Assembly: GCA_033439295.1 (NCBI GenBank)
Contig: JAVTLE010000023.1
Coordinates: forward strand, 1,426,001-1,490,000
DNA length: 64,000 nucleotides
Source: Deuterostichococcus epilithicus
Taxonomy: Eukaryota > Chlorophyta > Trebouxiophyceae > Prasiolales > Stichococcaceae
Reading direction: 5' to 3'
Every line of letters starts with the position of its first letter. Within the stretch, counting starts at the first letter, position 1. This document shows positions 1-16,672 of this stretch, piece after piece. The notes beneath the pieces were generated by a model, which was given only the letters and a program-made list of their open reading frames with translations, was not told where the DNA came from and did not search any database. A program made the translations under genes and the position numbers.

Positions 1-89
1 TGATGTTGAGTGGCTGCTTCAACTGCGGCGCCGGTGCTGCGCGCAGGCCTCGACAGGACGACAGGACTCTGCTCCCCCCTGGGTCTCAG

Positions 90-2566
90 GGACGTGCTCG
101 CGCAGAGCTTCCAGCACGCAGACGACCTGCTGCTTGAGGAGCTGAAGGGTGTGTGTCCCTTTTCGCCGTGTCCATGGCTGCAGTCTCCGCAAGTCCACGT
201 CTCAGCAACATCTAATCCTGCACCGTCCCTGCTCAGTCACAACGGTGCATCTGCGCCCATGTCCTCTCAGGGCCCCAGCAGCAGCAGAACGACTGTAAGC
301 GCGCTTACACTTACTGGCCAGTCCAGTGCACTGCAGCTTGGGGCTGTGTCCAGCTTTGCTCGGGTGAGGATGACATGGTGACAAAGCGTGGCTGCAGGCC
401 TGCAGGACGAGGAGGAACGGATGGCGGGGTCCACCGCTTCTGTCGTGTGAATGATTACCACGGTCACAAGGGGAGAAGAAACAAAAACGAAAAGACAAAG
501 GCCCTTTTGCTGCAGGGCTGGAGGACGAGGAGGAGCGCATGGCTGGGTCCACCGCCACCGTGGCGCTGGTGCGGCGGGACAAGATCATCGTGGCCAATGT
601 CGGCGACAGCCGCGCGGTGCTGTGTCGCAACGGCCGCCCTGTGGACCTCACCACTGAGCACAGGTATTGTGTTGAGAGGTGTCGTGGTTGGGAGTTTTCT
701 TGTGGGTGGCGGCTGTCAGTGCGGCGAATGTGGAGCACCACCAAGCAGAGACCTGCCTGTGTGCATGTGCCCAATCAGTGATGCACGCGAAGCATTACAA
801 TGCCATAGAGTGGAAACAGTACTGCCTTGTCTTGCCCGAATGTCTGTTCGTGGTTCAGCGTCGCGAGGTCGTCACTGTGGCGCCAGGCAAGACGCCTGCC
901 CCGAAACCGGCAGGCGTGTGCGCGTGCAGTGTGCGGCTGGACTGCGGACGGCCTCATGTCCAGCATCCCTTGCGAGGCGTGTCATGCCCGTTTTTGTGCG
1001 CCGCAGGGTGCCTGGCAAGGGCTCGGTGGAGGAGGCGGAGGGCAGGAGGCCTCCTTTGCAGCTTCCCCTGTAGGCACTGGTCAAGCTCAAAGAGGTTCAC
1101 CGTGCGCCACAGGGTGTTTTGGCAGCGGCCCGGTGGTGGGGCCGCAAGGGAGTTGCAGCCCCACCTGCAGGCATGGGATACAAGATTTCCAGGATTCAAG
1201 GTCCATACCTGAACGCCCTACACATGGCAGGGTGTTCGGGAGGGCCCCGGTGGTGGAGGCGGAGAAACTGCCGGTGGAGCCGGCGGGCCTGACCTTGTTG
1301 CAGATCGAATCGAAGAAGGGACCTCCTGTACGGCGCAGGGTGTTTGGCAAGGGCGGGGTGGTGGAGGCGGAGAAAGCGCGAGTCGAGGCTGCGGGCGGCT
1401 GGGTTGCGGACGGCCGGGTGTGCGACGTCATCGCGGTATCGCGTGCCTTTGGCGACCTGCAGTTCAAGACGGACGCCGGGCGTCAGGAGATGCTGCAGTT
1501 TGGCGTCGAGTGCGTCTGTCCCCCCGCGAGTTTCAAAGCCCCCATTTGCCCTTCAAGATTCACAAAGCCTGCAAATTTAGGGGGAGGCCGGGCGACAGGC
1601 TGTGCCGCAGTTGGGCATCGACTTCGGCCTCACTCGGCGCTTGGCATCCTTTGCGAAATGCAGATACTTTGTGGGAGGATTTTGCGTGTGGACTGTGAGG
1701 GGATTGCCGCGCACGTGGCCTTCTGTGGCACACGTCTTCAGTGCCAGAGCGCTGCTGCATGAGCACCCCTCTGATGCACCCCTTTTGAAGAGAAGAAACA
1801 TGTCACCACCCGCAGGATTGGGCAGTGGGACCAGGAGTTTGTGGGCAGCGTGCACTTCAGCGAGAGCCCCATCGTCGCGAAACCAGACGTGACGGAGTGT
1901 AAGCTGGAGGACGATGACGAGTTTGTCGTCATCGCATCCGACGGGCTGTGGTGAGCAGTGGTGCTGCGGCGCTGTGCTGCTCCTTTAACGTTTGTGCTCG
2001 CCATGCACCCGAACGGGATGGGCCTTGACACCTGTTGCACCTTGCCCCAGCTAGCTACTTCGAGGGTTGACGCTGCAGCCCTGATGCCGCCAAGGCGGCT
2101 ACACCTTCGGAAACATGCCCTCCACACTTTCGAGCCAGCTGATGTCGCTGTGTGTCATCGTGTCAGGGACGTCATGGGCAGCAGGGACGTCATCCACTTT
2201 GCACGCACCAATTTCAAGAAGAAGATGAATGCACAGGACATCGCAGACAAGCTGGCCGAGGTGATCCAATCTGGCATCCTTTGGCAGCCTCGTCAAAGCA
2301 GCACCTGAGGAGTGGTCTTGGTTACACACCACCTTGGCGGAATGCCTGACAAATCCTGCATTTCTGCGGGTCACACCAGGCTGCAATGAGCAGCTCACTG
2401 CGCAGTCACTGAGCGTGGCCTGTCGGCTTCTGGCCAGGTGGCGGTGCGGCGGCACACTGCCGACAACGTGGCGGTCATCGTGCTGGATCTAGGCGGCGGC
2501 AAGGCCGGCTGGGGCGGCTCCAAGAAGTCCAAGCAGCCGGGGCTGCTCTCCCGCATGTTCAAGTGA
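90..2566 (+). CDS. PP2C-type Ser/Thr protein phosphatase (5' part missing)
   Basis: This is a metal-dependent protein phosphatase of the PPM/PP2C family, which removes phosphate from Ser/Thr. Exons seen: 90-148 ([13 protein letters not shown]), 516-663 ([30 protein letters not shown]), one from about 1339 ([22 protein letters not shown] in part), one from about 1822 ([26 protein letters not shown]), one from about 2167 ([16 protein letters not shown]) and a last exon from about 2440 ([14 protein letters not shown]) ending at TGA 2564-2566. [14 protein letters not shown] and DGLWD are core PP2C motifs that include metal-binding Asp. The early motif DGHGG is not in the window, so the first exons lie upstream. 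The C-terminus is a Lys/Gly-rich tail. Introns carry repeated copies of the following exon starts (see findings). Substrate and cell location cannot be told. Confidence 0.9.
391..450 (+). repeat. Intronic echo of PP2C exon 516-663
   Basis: This intron stretch repeats the acceptor and first about 40 bases of the exon beginning at 516, with scattered substitutions. Both read GACGAGGAGGA followed by ATGGC and GGGTCCACCGC. The two copies are about 119 bp apart. Confidence 0.85.
1004..1395 (+). repeat. Four-copy array of an exon start in the PP2C intron
   Basis: The sequence GCAGGGTGTTTGGCAAGGGC, followed by a GGTGGTGGAGGCGGAG run, forms the start of the exon near 1339. Decayed copies begin near 1004, 1110 and 1228, giving spacings of about 106, 118 and 108 bp. 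Each copy keeps a CAG acceptor-like trinucleotide. A further weak copy of the inner exon (CTGCGGACGGCC) lies near 940. Confidence 0.85.
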
Positions 2567-3160
2567 CGCCACGCCAGGTGGGCGACTGCAGCATCCGACT
2601 GGCATCGGCGCGTGCGAGGGGCGCCCCGTCAGGCCTGCTGCTCCCGTAGTTGTGCCGACTCCTGCAGAGGGCAAATACCGGCGTGTACCCTCCCTCGGAG
2701 GAGGAGCGGGCGGCGTCGCAGGTGCAGGCTGGTACTATTTTACGACCATTTCAAATTGCTGGCATGAGGCATCAGAGACGAACCCAAATTTTCCTGGGTC
2801 GATGTTTTCGAAGACAGTGCTTGTGTGTAGTTTTTTTTTCCGGCATTGGGAATTTGCCGACCATGTTGAAGATGGTAGCTGTCCACTGCGGCAGCTGCGA
2901 AGCACAGCAGGCAGAGCTGGTGCTGGACCGACTGAATCAATTACAGACTTGCGTTTGAAGGCAACAGACTACTGTCAAAGAAGATTGCTGAAAGGATGCT
3001 GCGACACACACTCCGAGGCTTCTCTCTAATTCCTTCAAAACAGCTCCCGAGCCACCTCAACCCAATCGCGAAGGGTCGACAGACCAGCACGACGAGCAAG
3101 CCCACGTCTACCTGTCTCAGTCTATCTATAGAGATCTCAATGAATTGAGGACTACCCATA
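2567..3160. other. Intergenic region between convergent genes
   Basis: This lies between the 3' ends of the PP2C gene (+) and the small zinc-finger gene (-) and should hold both 3' UTRs. A TGTAA element on the minus strand near 2939-2943 could be a green-algal polyadenylation signal for the minus gene. No coding signal was recognised. Confidence 0.4.
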
Positions 3161-3937
3161 TCATTTCCCATCGAAGCCCGGGAAGCATTGCTGCGACGAG
3201 CAGACAAACCCGACGTCAAATTGGTTGGGAGTTAATTTGTGTGAACGGCAATGTACCAACAAAATTGCACAGCAGACACACAACAGCGCGAACTCACGCA
3301 AGAGGAGCACAGCTTACCTCAAAGGAGACAGGGTTTTTCCCAGCGTGCTTTCCCTCGATGTGCTCCTGCAGCTTGGCTTTGTTGGAGGTGCACAGGAAGG
3401 TCTGCCGGCACACATTGCACTGCGGGCACGATGCAAAAGCAGCTTTCCAATCGCATGCTTTTCACAACAGTGTGATTGGATTATAACTGCTGATATGAGC
3501 ATGACTGCATGACCGCAGGCGCTACACCGTTCGTCGCTCTTGCATGATATTGGCAACGTAGCACGACGTTTCGCGAAGACAACATGCGCACCACAAGGCT
3601 CTGCGCCTTTGCATTGACCTTCAGCTGGCTGGCTGCGGCAGCAGGGACAATAACACAGTCAAACCCGTGTCATGAGCCCGTGACTGCAGACACATCGAGG
3701 GTATGCAGCATATCGCAGTAGGGGTCACCAGCTGGCAAATTGTCAAAGCGACTCACAGCCGCCCTTGGCTGTCTTGGCGGCCTTTTCTTGCGCCTTTGCC
3801 CGCGCCATGGCAGTCTTCTGCGCATTGCCGCCTCCCTGAAATGGAAAACGTCCATGTAACAAGGCTTTCCTTCACATAATCTGAGGTGCTTGGACATACG
3901 AGCTCCGAAAGCACTACAATCGCTGGTGTGCGCACCA
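3161..3937 (-). CDS. Small zf-met2 / 4F5-type zinc-finger protein
   Basis: This small conserved eukaryotic protein resembles the Arabidopsis At2g23090-like family (4F5 N-terminus plus a C2H2-like zf-met2 finger). Molecular function is not established. Exons on the minus strand: 3835-3757 (GGGNAQKTAMARAKAQEKAA), 3632-3592 (SSQLKVNAKAQSLV), 3419-3318 (CNVCRQTFLC, then KLQEHIEGKH) and 3190-3161 (QCFPGFDGK, stop). Phases join cleanly and give about 84 residues, the family size. The finger is C-x2-C followed by H and H. The family begins MGGGNAQK, so the Met must be on a separate upstream exon; ATG 3937-3935, directly followed by a GTGCGC donor, fits best, and another ATG-GT lies near 3990. The body is well supported; the first exon is inferred. 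Confidence 0.85.
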
Positions 3938-4872
3938 TTGTGCACAGTTGGGAACCTCGCTCCGCTGCCTGTTCCACGGGATGACAACCATCACTGCTGT
4001 GCTCGAGGTGTTTGGCACAAGTGTTGAAGGCGCAGCTAAGAAGCAGAGTGCCAGTGCTCCTCAGCACATCAGCATCAGCATTCTTGGAATCGCGCTCCGC
4101 AGCGGACGGCAGCAATGCCGGCAGGAGGACCTGACATGCCGAAACTGGTTGAGCATATCACCTTGAGCGCGCTCGGACCAAGAATCAACTGCTGTCTGTG
4201 TCGGCAGCGGCCTTCCGACAGTGCTGTGCAGGGCAAGCGGGTAGCTCAAACGAGTGAATGGCCTGGATGGCAGCCCGGGTTGGCACTGGAGATTTTCGCA
4301 GAGAACGCGACACCGCACAGTCTCAAGGTTTTTCAACAACAGTTTCTCGTCCGGGAAAATGTGGCGTGTTAGAGGTGTGGTGCCGCAGCCGCAGAGACAT
4401 GCGTTGCCAGATGCGTTGTCAGGTTATTTCCCTTGTGGCAGCTTGCACAGCTTGCACGCCATAGCGGCATAACTGCAGACCCGCAGCTTGTGGTGACATC
4501 AGCAGCATCCCCTTCTACTTCGTCCAAAGCTTCAAGGTCGAGGCGGTCGTGTGGTGGCTGATTGTCGTCGGCGCGCGTTCTGGATACGTCTGTATCGAGG
4601 AAATCTGCAGCACATCCCTTCGGTGTTGAGGCAGGATGGCCTGGGCCAAGTGCCCGACGGGCTTCCGCAGCCTGGGCCTGCCGTGCCAGCGCGAGCGCAA
4701 TGTGTGGCACGTCCCCGGTGGCCACAAGCCTTCATCATTCATGCTGAAGGTGCACCTGCAACATATGCTCGCCGCAACTGTCCGCACTGCATGGGGCCCA
4801 GGCGTGCATGTTCATGCGCCGGACCACGGCAAGGCCATCGCATATGCGTGGTGACAACAGGGCTTCTGCTTC
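3938..4872. other. Intergenic region between divergent genes
   Basis: This separates the start of the minus zinc-finger gene from the plus cystathionine gamma-synthase gene. It probably holds both promoters and perhaps the plastid transit-peptide exon of the latter: short open stretches with ATG at 4562 and 4636 are rich in Ser/Ala/Arg. No recognised protein was seen. Confidence 0.35.
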
Positions 4873-8495
<3,623 letters not shown>

Positions 8496-8945
8496 GGCGG
8501 CAGCGGCCCCATAACGCTGCTGCAGTTTTGTCGAGTTGCGCGCTGGCGGCGGCTCGGGGTACTTCTTGGACGGCGCTGCAAGATGGTGTGGGACAGTTGC
8601 TCACAGCTCCGGCCGCTGCCGGGGTGTCACGTGTCACGCTGGCGGCTGTGCTCGCGAAAGCACATGATATAGAACGCGTTCACAGACAGCAAAACCGTGC
8701 GGGTAGATTTCGCGGTGTGGTGACATGCTTCGGCTTGTGACGAGACGAGCAGCGGCTGTACTGCCTTCCGAGCTGCGTGGTGCTATCCAAGTGCTGGTGC
8801 ATCGGCGCGGTCTTCTTGGGACTTGAACCACGGCATGGAACGCTTGCAACCAATTTTGTATCCCAACCAGTTCTTGCAGCTGACTGAAACATCCAGAGGT
8901 TCAAACATACGGCATGTTTGCAACGTCACTCCCTTCAAAACCCCC
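8496..8945. other. Intergenic region between convergent genes
   Basis: This holds the 3' flanks of the CGS gene (+) and the mL54 gene (-). No coding signal, repeat array or clear polyadenylation motif was recognised. Confidence 0.3.
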
Positions 8946-9453
8946 TCACTGCTTCTTGGCCTTGCTGAAGTTCCTTTCCCTAATGGCATCCCGGTTCTCC
9001 AGCTTCAGCCGCCGTTGCCGCTGCAGCCAGAGACAGCACCTCAGTCCCACAACTCCTGAGCCATCAGCAGACGCCGCCACCATGCACACGTCAGCGACAT
9101 GCACCACTGCAACCAGACAACACACCTGCGCAGGACTCTGCTCCTCCGCATCCAGCCGGCGCAGCTGGCTCAACATCGCCTGCGGCCCCGCCAGCTGCCA
9201 TAGCCAGGAGGGGTACTCTGCGTCTGGCAGCAGCGGCGGGTCCGCTTCACCCTTCACCAGATTGAGGCCTGTTGCGATTTTGGGCTGCTCTGCTGCCGCC
9301 GCCTCGCTGCTGAAGCCTGCGTTGCGGATTGCCTGGGGTCTCTGTCCAGCGCATGAACACCTTGTGACTGGAGGGCTGCATGCAACACAAATGTGCGCCG
9401 ATTGGCTCTGCAGCGCTACGTACCTGCTCGGTACGTCCAGCTGCGAGGTGCAT
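8946..9453 (-). CDS. MRPL54: Mitochondrial large-subunit ribosomal protein mL54
   Basis: A small mitoribosome protein (MRPL54/yeast Mrpl37 family). The diagnostic stretch LLPDAEYPSWLWQL and the basic C-terminus RLKLENRDAIRERNFSKAKK match the family pattern of a Pro-Asp-x-x-Tyr-Pro-x-Trp-Leu-Trp core followed by a conserved basic tail. The last exon begins after the acceptor near 9025 and ends at TGA 8946-8948; the middle exon covers about 9343-9120 (FSSEAAAAEQPKIATGLNLV upstream of the core). A short first exon, ATG 9453-9451 with donor GTACGT at 9424, joins in phase, but an earlier start encoding a longer mitochondrial presequence is possible. Family assignment is firm; the N-terminus is not. 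Confidence 0.82.
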
Positions 9454-10188
9454 GTGTCAGCAGCACGCGGCCTGGCTTTGGTAAGCTCTGCATGAAGGTG
9501 TGTGCCACTCTAGTATCGGCCGTCTGGGCCAGACGCTCGTTTGCTGCAGCAGATGTGTCGACGGTGCTGTCCTTGATTGTCTGCCCTTGTTGCTGTTGCA
9601 AGCTGGTTCCGAAGCAGTAAGATCACGACCTGCTTTTGCGACCTGCTGCTCCTGCAATTGCCGTCGGAGGGCGCGTAGTAACTGCCTTCGGGTTGGAGGT
9701 CCAATTGGGCTAGTTGTGAAATGATTGGGGTCTTTTCGACTGGATACCCTACTCGAGCACAAGGACCAGCAATTGACGATGGTTGATCGAGGCAAGCTGT
9801 TGGGAGGTGGGCACTGCAGGAACGCAAGTGGAGGCGGCTGTCATGCCAGCCAGCCTCTCCGTTCAATCCCCTCTGGCTGTTGGTGTCACGACCGCGCAAG
9901 CGCAGCGACGCATCTGGCACATACCACTTGTTCCCAACAGTTGCGCATACAACCTACTGCTGCGCAATGCTGCCCGTCACATAAAATGATGTCCCGGGAG
10001 CTTGCGACCTCAAATATGGTTTGCCAACCTGCTCGCTGGTCAAGTCATGACGGAGTGCTGTAGGATGGGTAAGGTTCCCTTCTTATGCCACACTGATAGC
10101 TTGCCAGTGCTGTGGCGGCACTGCCACCAATGGGCACTGACAGGATGTCCGCCCCGATTCAGAGCGCCTCGGTCAGGAGGCACGGCTC
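9454..10188. other. Non-coding stretch between two minus-strand genes
   Basis: This is the upstream region of mL54 and the 3' flank of the MYST acetyltransferase. Open frames exist on both strands, but none has a recognisable domain or splice-consistent continuation. Confidence 0.3.
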
Positions 10189-14016
<3,828 letters not shown>

Positions 14017-14131
14017 CGAAGACCGGAAACATGGCCAGGGGCCGTGGGCAAGCATGCGCAGACGGACGGCAACCACTTGCAGCTCTCGCAGCAGGCGGAA
14101 CGCGTCCATCACATGACACCATGAATGACCT

Positions 14132-14740
14132 TCAGCTGCACCACACCAAGCACCGCGTCACGACTGCTGCAAAGGGGTCCTGGCAGGCCGCAGCCGCGCG
14201 CCGCTGCATGGGGGTGCGACTGCACGGGGTGCGGCAGGAAGCTCTGGAGCAGACGCAGCGGACAGGTTTCCGTGTGGGCTGGACCAAGCTCGGCACCGTG
14301 CAGGCGCGCACCCCGGCAGGCGTGGCGCTGCCGGCCTCCTGCTTCACGACGACGTCCGCCGGCGCCTGCGCGCTGGTCACGCGCGCCTCCGCTGTGTTCT
14401 GCGCTCCGCCCCCCACGACCGTGAGCGCATCGCCAGACTGCGCGGCGTCCTCTGGGCTTCGAACCATGACCCGCTTGCCCTTGCCCGCGCCCTGGATGGT
14501 AAAGGTGCGCAGATGTCGGGGAGCTATGAGACGTGTTTGAAGCAGCCTGCTGGCAGCGCCGATGCTAATCCAAGGGATGGCAAGGTACAAGGGAGAGCAT
14601 TCCACAGGGCGTCTGGTTGCCGTGCTGACCTGGATGGTTCGAGGGCCATCGGGCGCGAGACTGGCGGAGACGGCGCCCTGGTCGATCTTCCGGTGCGGCA
14701 CGGACGGCCCGGGGGCGTTAGACACCTTCTGCCCGCCCAT
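14132..14740 (-). CDS. Hypothetical small protein
   Basis: Not recognised. From ATG 14740-14738 the frame reads MGGQKVSNAPGPSVPHRKID and then DGPRTIQ, where a GTCAGC donor (near 14633) and an acceptor after ACCATCCAG (near 14494) would remove an intron of about 140 bp and continue GAGKGKRVMVRSPEDAAQ. The nine bases ACCATCCAG occur at both edges of this intron. The downstream part is Ala/Val-rich, then Arg/Cys-rich to a stop at 14132, and may include further introns or non-coding sequence. It lies head-to-head with eIF3k and just upstream of the MYST gene on the same strand; it could be a 5' extension of neither. Existence as a gene is uncertain. Confidence 0.4.
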   Translation of the reverse strand: MGGQKVSNAPGPSVPHRKIDQGAVSASLAPDGPRTIQVSTATRRPVECSPLYLAIPWISIGAASRLLQTRLIAPRHLRTFTIQGAGKGKRVMVRSPEDAAQSGDALTVVGGGAQNTAEARVTSAQAPADVVVKQEAGSATPAGVRACTVPSLVQPTRKPVRCVCSRASCRTPCSRTPMQRRAAAACQDPFAAVVTRCLVWCS

Positions 14741-15137
14741 GTCCGTGGTAGAATCTCTGGTGGGCAGGAGTAGTGCAGACGCAGGTAGGGGCGTCGTGAG
14801 CCGCTGCGCGGCCTGCAGACGGCAGTGATGTCTGTTGTGAGCGACTTCAAAGGGTGGCTGCCTGTATGACTGCCAGACTCGCTGCCTGCACCTCGGTTTT
14901 TGAACTGCTGGCACGGACGGGGGCGTTGACGGAGGTGATTTACGCTGTTGAGTGCATGTCGACCCTTGGCAATGCAGCCTGCTGCGCGACGAGCCAACGA
15001 CACTACGACCGTTTTTCGTGCTCATCTGAACCTCCTGGTCAGATTTTTGAATAAGCAAGGCAGGCTGTTGCCAGTCGCTCGCGCCGTCCTGGCAGCCGCA
15101 CACCTCTGAATCCTCCTCACAGAGAAAGCCGACCAGC
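14741..15137. promoter_or_regulatory. Probable shared upstream region of the hypothetical gene (-) and eIF3k (+)
   Basis: About 400 bp separate two divergent start codons. The right half is relatively AT-richer than its neighbours. No specific promoter element can be named. The assignment rests only on the divergent layout. Confidence 0.35.
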
Positions 15138-16395
15138 ATGGCGTTGCGTCTGGAGGGCGCGGAGATCTACAACCCCGATCTGCTGTCAAAGCTGCAGACG
15201 CATGTCGCCACACAGGTCCGGTCGAGTGTGTCTGCACGTCAGCCTGCACCTCTGCCAGCCGTCCGCAAAATGTGAGACTGACGGCGGCGGACGCTGGTGC
15301 CTGTGCAGGTGTCAAACGGGACCTACGACCGCGATGCGAACTTGGCGCTGCTGCGGCTGTACAACTTCGAGCCGGAGATGGTGCACGTGCAGACGGTGGC
15401 CAACGTGCTCATCATGGCGCTCATGCAGTTGCCGGAATCAGACTTCACGCTGCTGCTGCACCTCATCCCTGAAAACATACAGGCGAGTGGCTTGGGGTTT
15501 TGCAAGGGATGTTTGCGTTATAGGCTGAGAGGAACGAGTGCTGCTGGCACAATTTACCAGAAGCGTTCGCTGGGCTGCCACTCGGCGCCAATCGAGTCTG
15601 TTGGCGGCGATCGGGACAAAGCGTTCAGGAGTGCCCTCACGCGGTGACGACCAGATTCTGCAGCATACTTTGAGCATGCTGGTTGACTGGATCCAGGCGG
15701 AGCCACTGATTGGCGCCGTGATCTCGCTGGACCGGCACCTGGAGGGCTTCCGCTTCGCACAGTTCTGGTCAGAGGTTGACCGCCTGCGGGAAATCGTCAA
15801 CCCAGGTGCAGACACCCTCCTCGCCAAACTCGCAACAACTCGACAGTGATCATCGGCCAGCATGCTGTCCGGGATGTTGCCATGTGCTGAGTCGCCGAGG
15901 CGTGGGACCGGAGCGTCATGCTGGGCTTTGACCTGTTTTCCTCGCCGCCACAGTGAGCGGCTTCTACGATGCCGTGCGGCGCTACATCCTGCAGACAGTC
16001 AGCACTACATTCCAGAGGCTGCCCAAGGCGTCGCTCTCGCAGAGCCTGAAGGCAGACGGCACTTCTCTGGACAATCTGGTGGGTCTGACAGGCTTTCGGT
16101 TGCCCATGGCATGCGTGCCCCTGTGAATGTCATGCTGGCTGTGCTGATCTCCAGTGTGACACTGACTGACCTGGCTTGTAACTCCTAATGCTATTGCCTG
16201 ACCTGACCTTGTTATCAACTATAAAGTGTTTTTTTTGCGCTGCAGATTGCAGAGAAGATCGGCACTGATGGCTGGAACATTGGCGAGGACAATGTGATCC
16301 GGTTCCCAAAGCGGCGGTCGGCAGACGCGCCGCAGGCAGCCAAGACCAGCGTGCAGTTTGAGAAGCTGGTGCCGGTGCTCAAACTGGCAGCATGA
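15138..16395 (+). CDS. EIF3K: Translation initiation factor eIF3 subunit k
   Basis: A subunit of the eIF3 complex in the cytosol. The first exon from ATG 15138 encodes MALRLEGAEIYNPDLLSKLQ. Later exons encode NGTYDRDANLALLRLYNFEP (from 15309) with ALMQLPESDFTLLLHLIPE, then SMLVDWIQAEPLIG and HLEGFRFAQFWSEVDRLREI (about 15650-15805), FYDAVRRYILQTV (15961) and KIGTDGWNIGEDNVIRFPKR (from 16246), ending at TGA 16393-16395. This is the order of the HEAT-like N-terminal repeats and the PCI/winged-helix half of eIF3k, whose usual length is about 220 residues. Neighbouring genes are functionally unrelated. Confidence 0.92.
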
Positions 16396-16672
16396 GCGCC
16401 AGGAGTGTTTGTGCTGGCGAGGCCATGTGGACCATAGCACCTCTAGCGGTGTCAGTTTTCTCATGTGTTTGACGCGTGAAGGGCACCGATTTGTTCGCTG
16501 GCAAAAGCATTCTGGGCGACCAACAAGACCCAAAATGGAACGACAACGCCTGGTATCCTCTGGCGGCAGTCCAGCAGGCTGCCGCGGCATGCGCCGCTCA
16601 GTCCAGCAGGATGAAAGCAAGGCGCGCTCACGGTCAGGTCACTCTTTCTGGTCCCTATGCAGCAGACGCACA

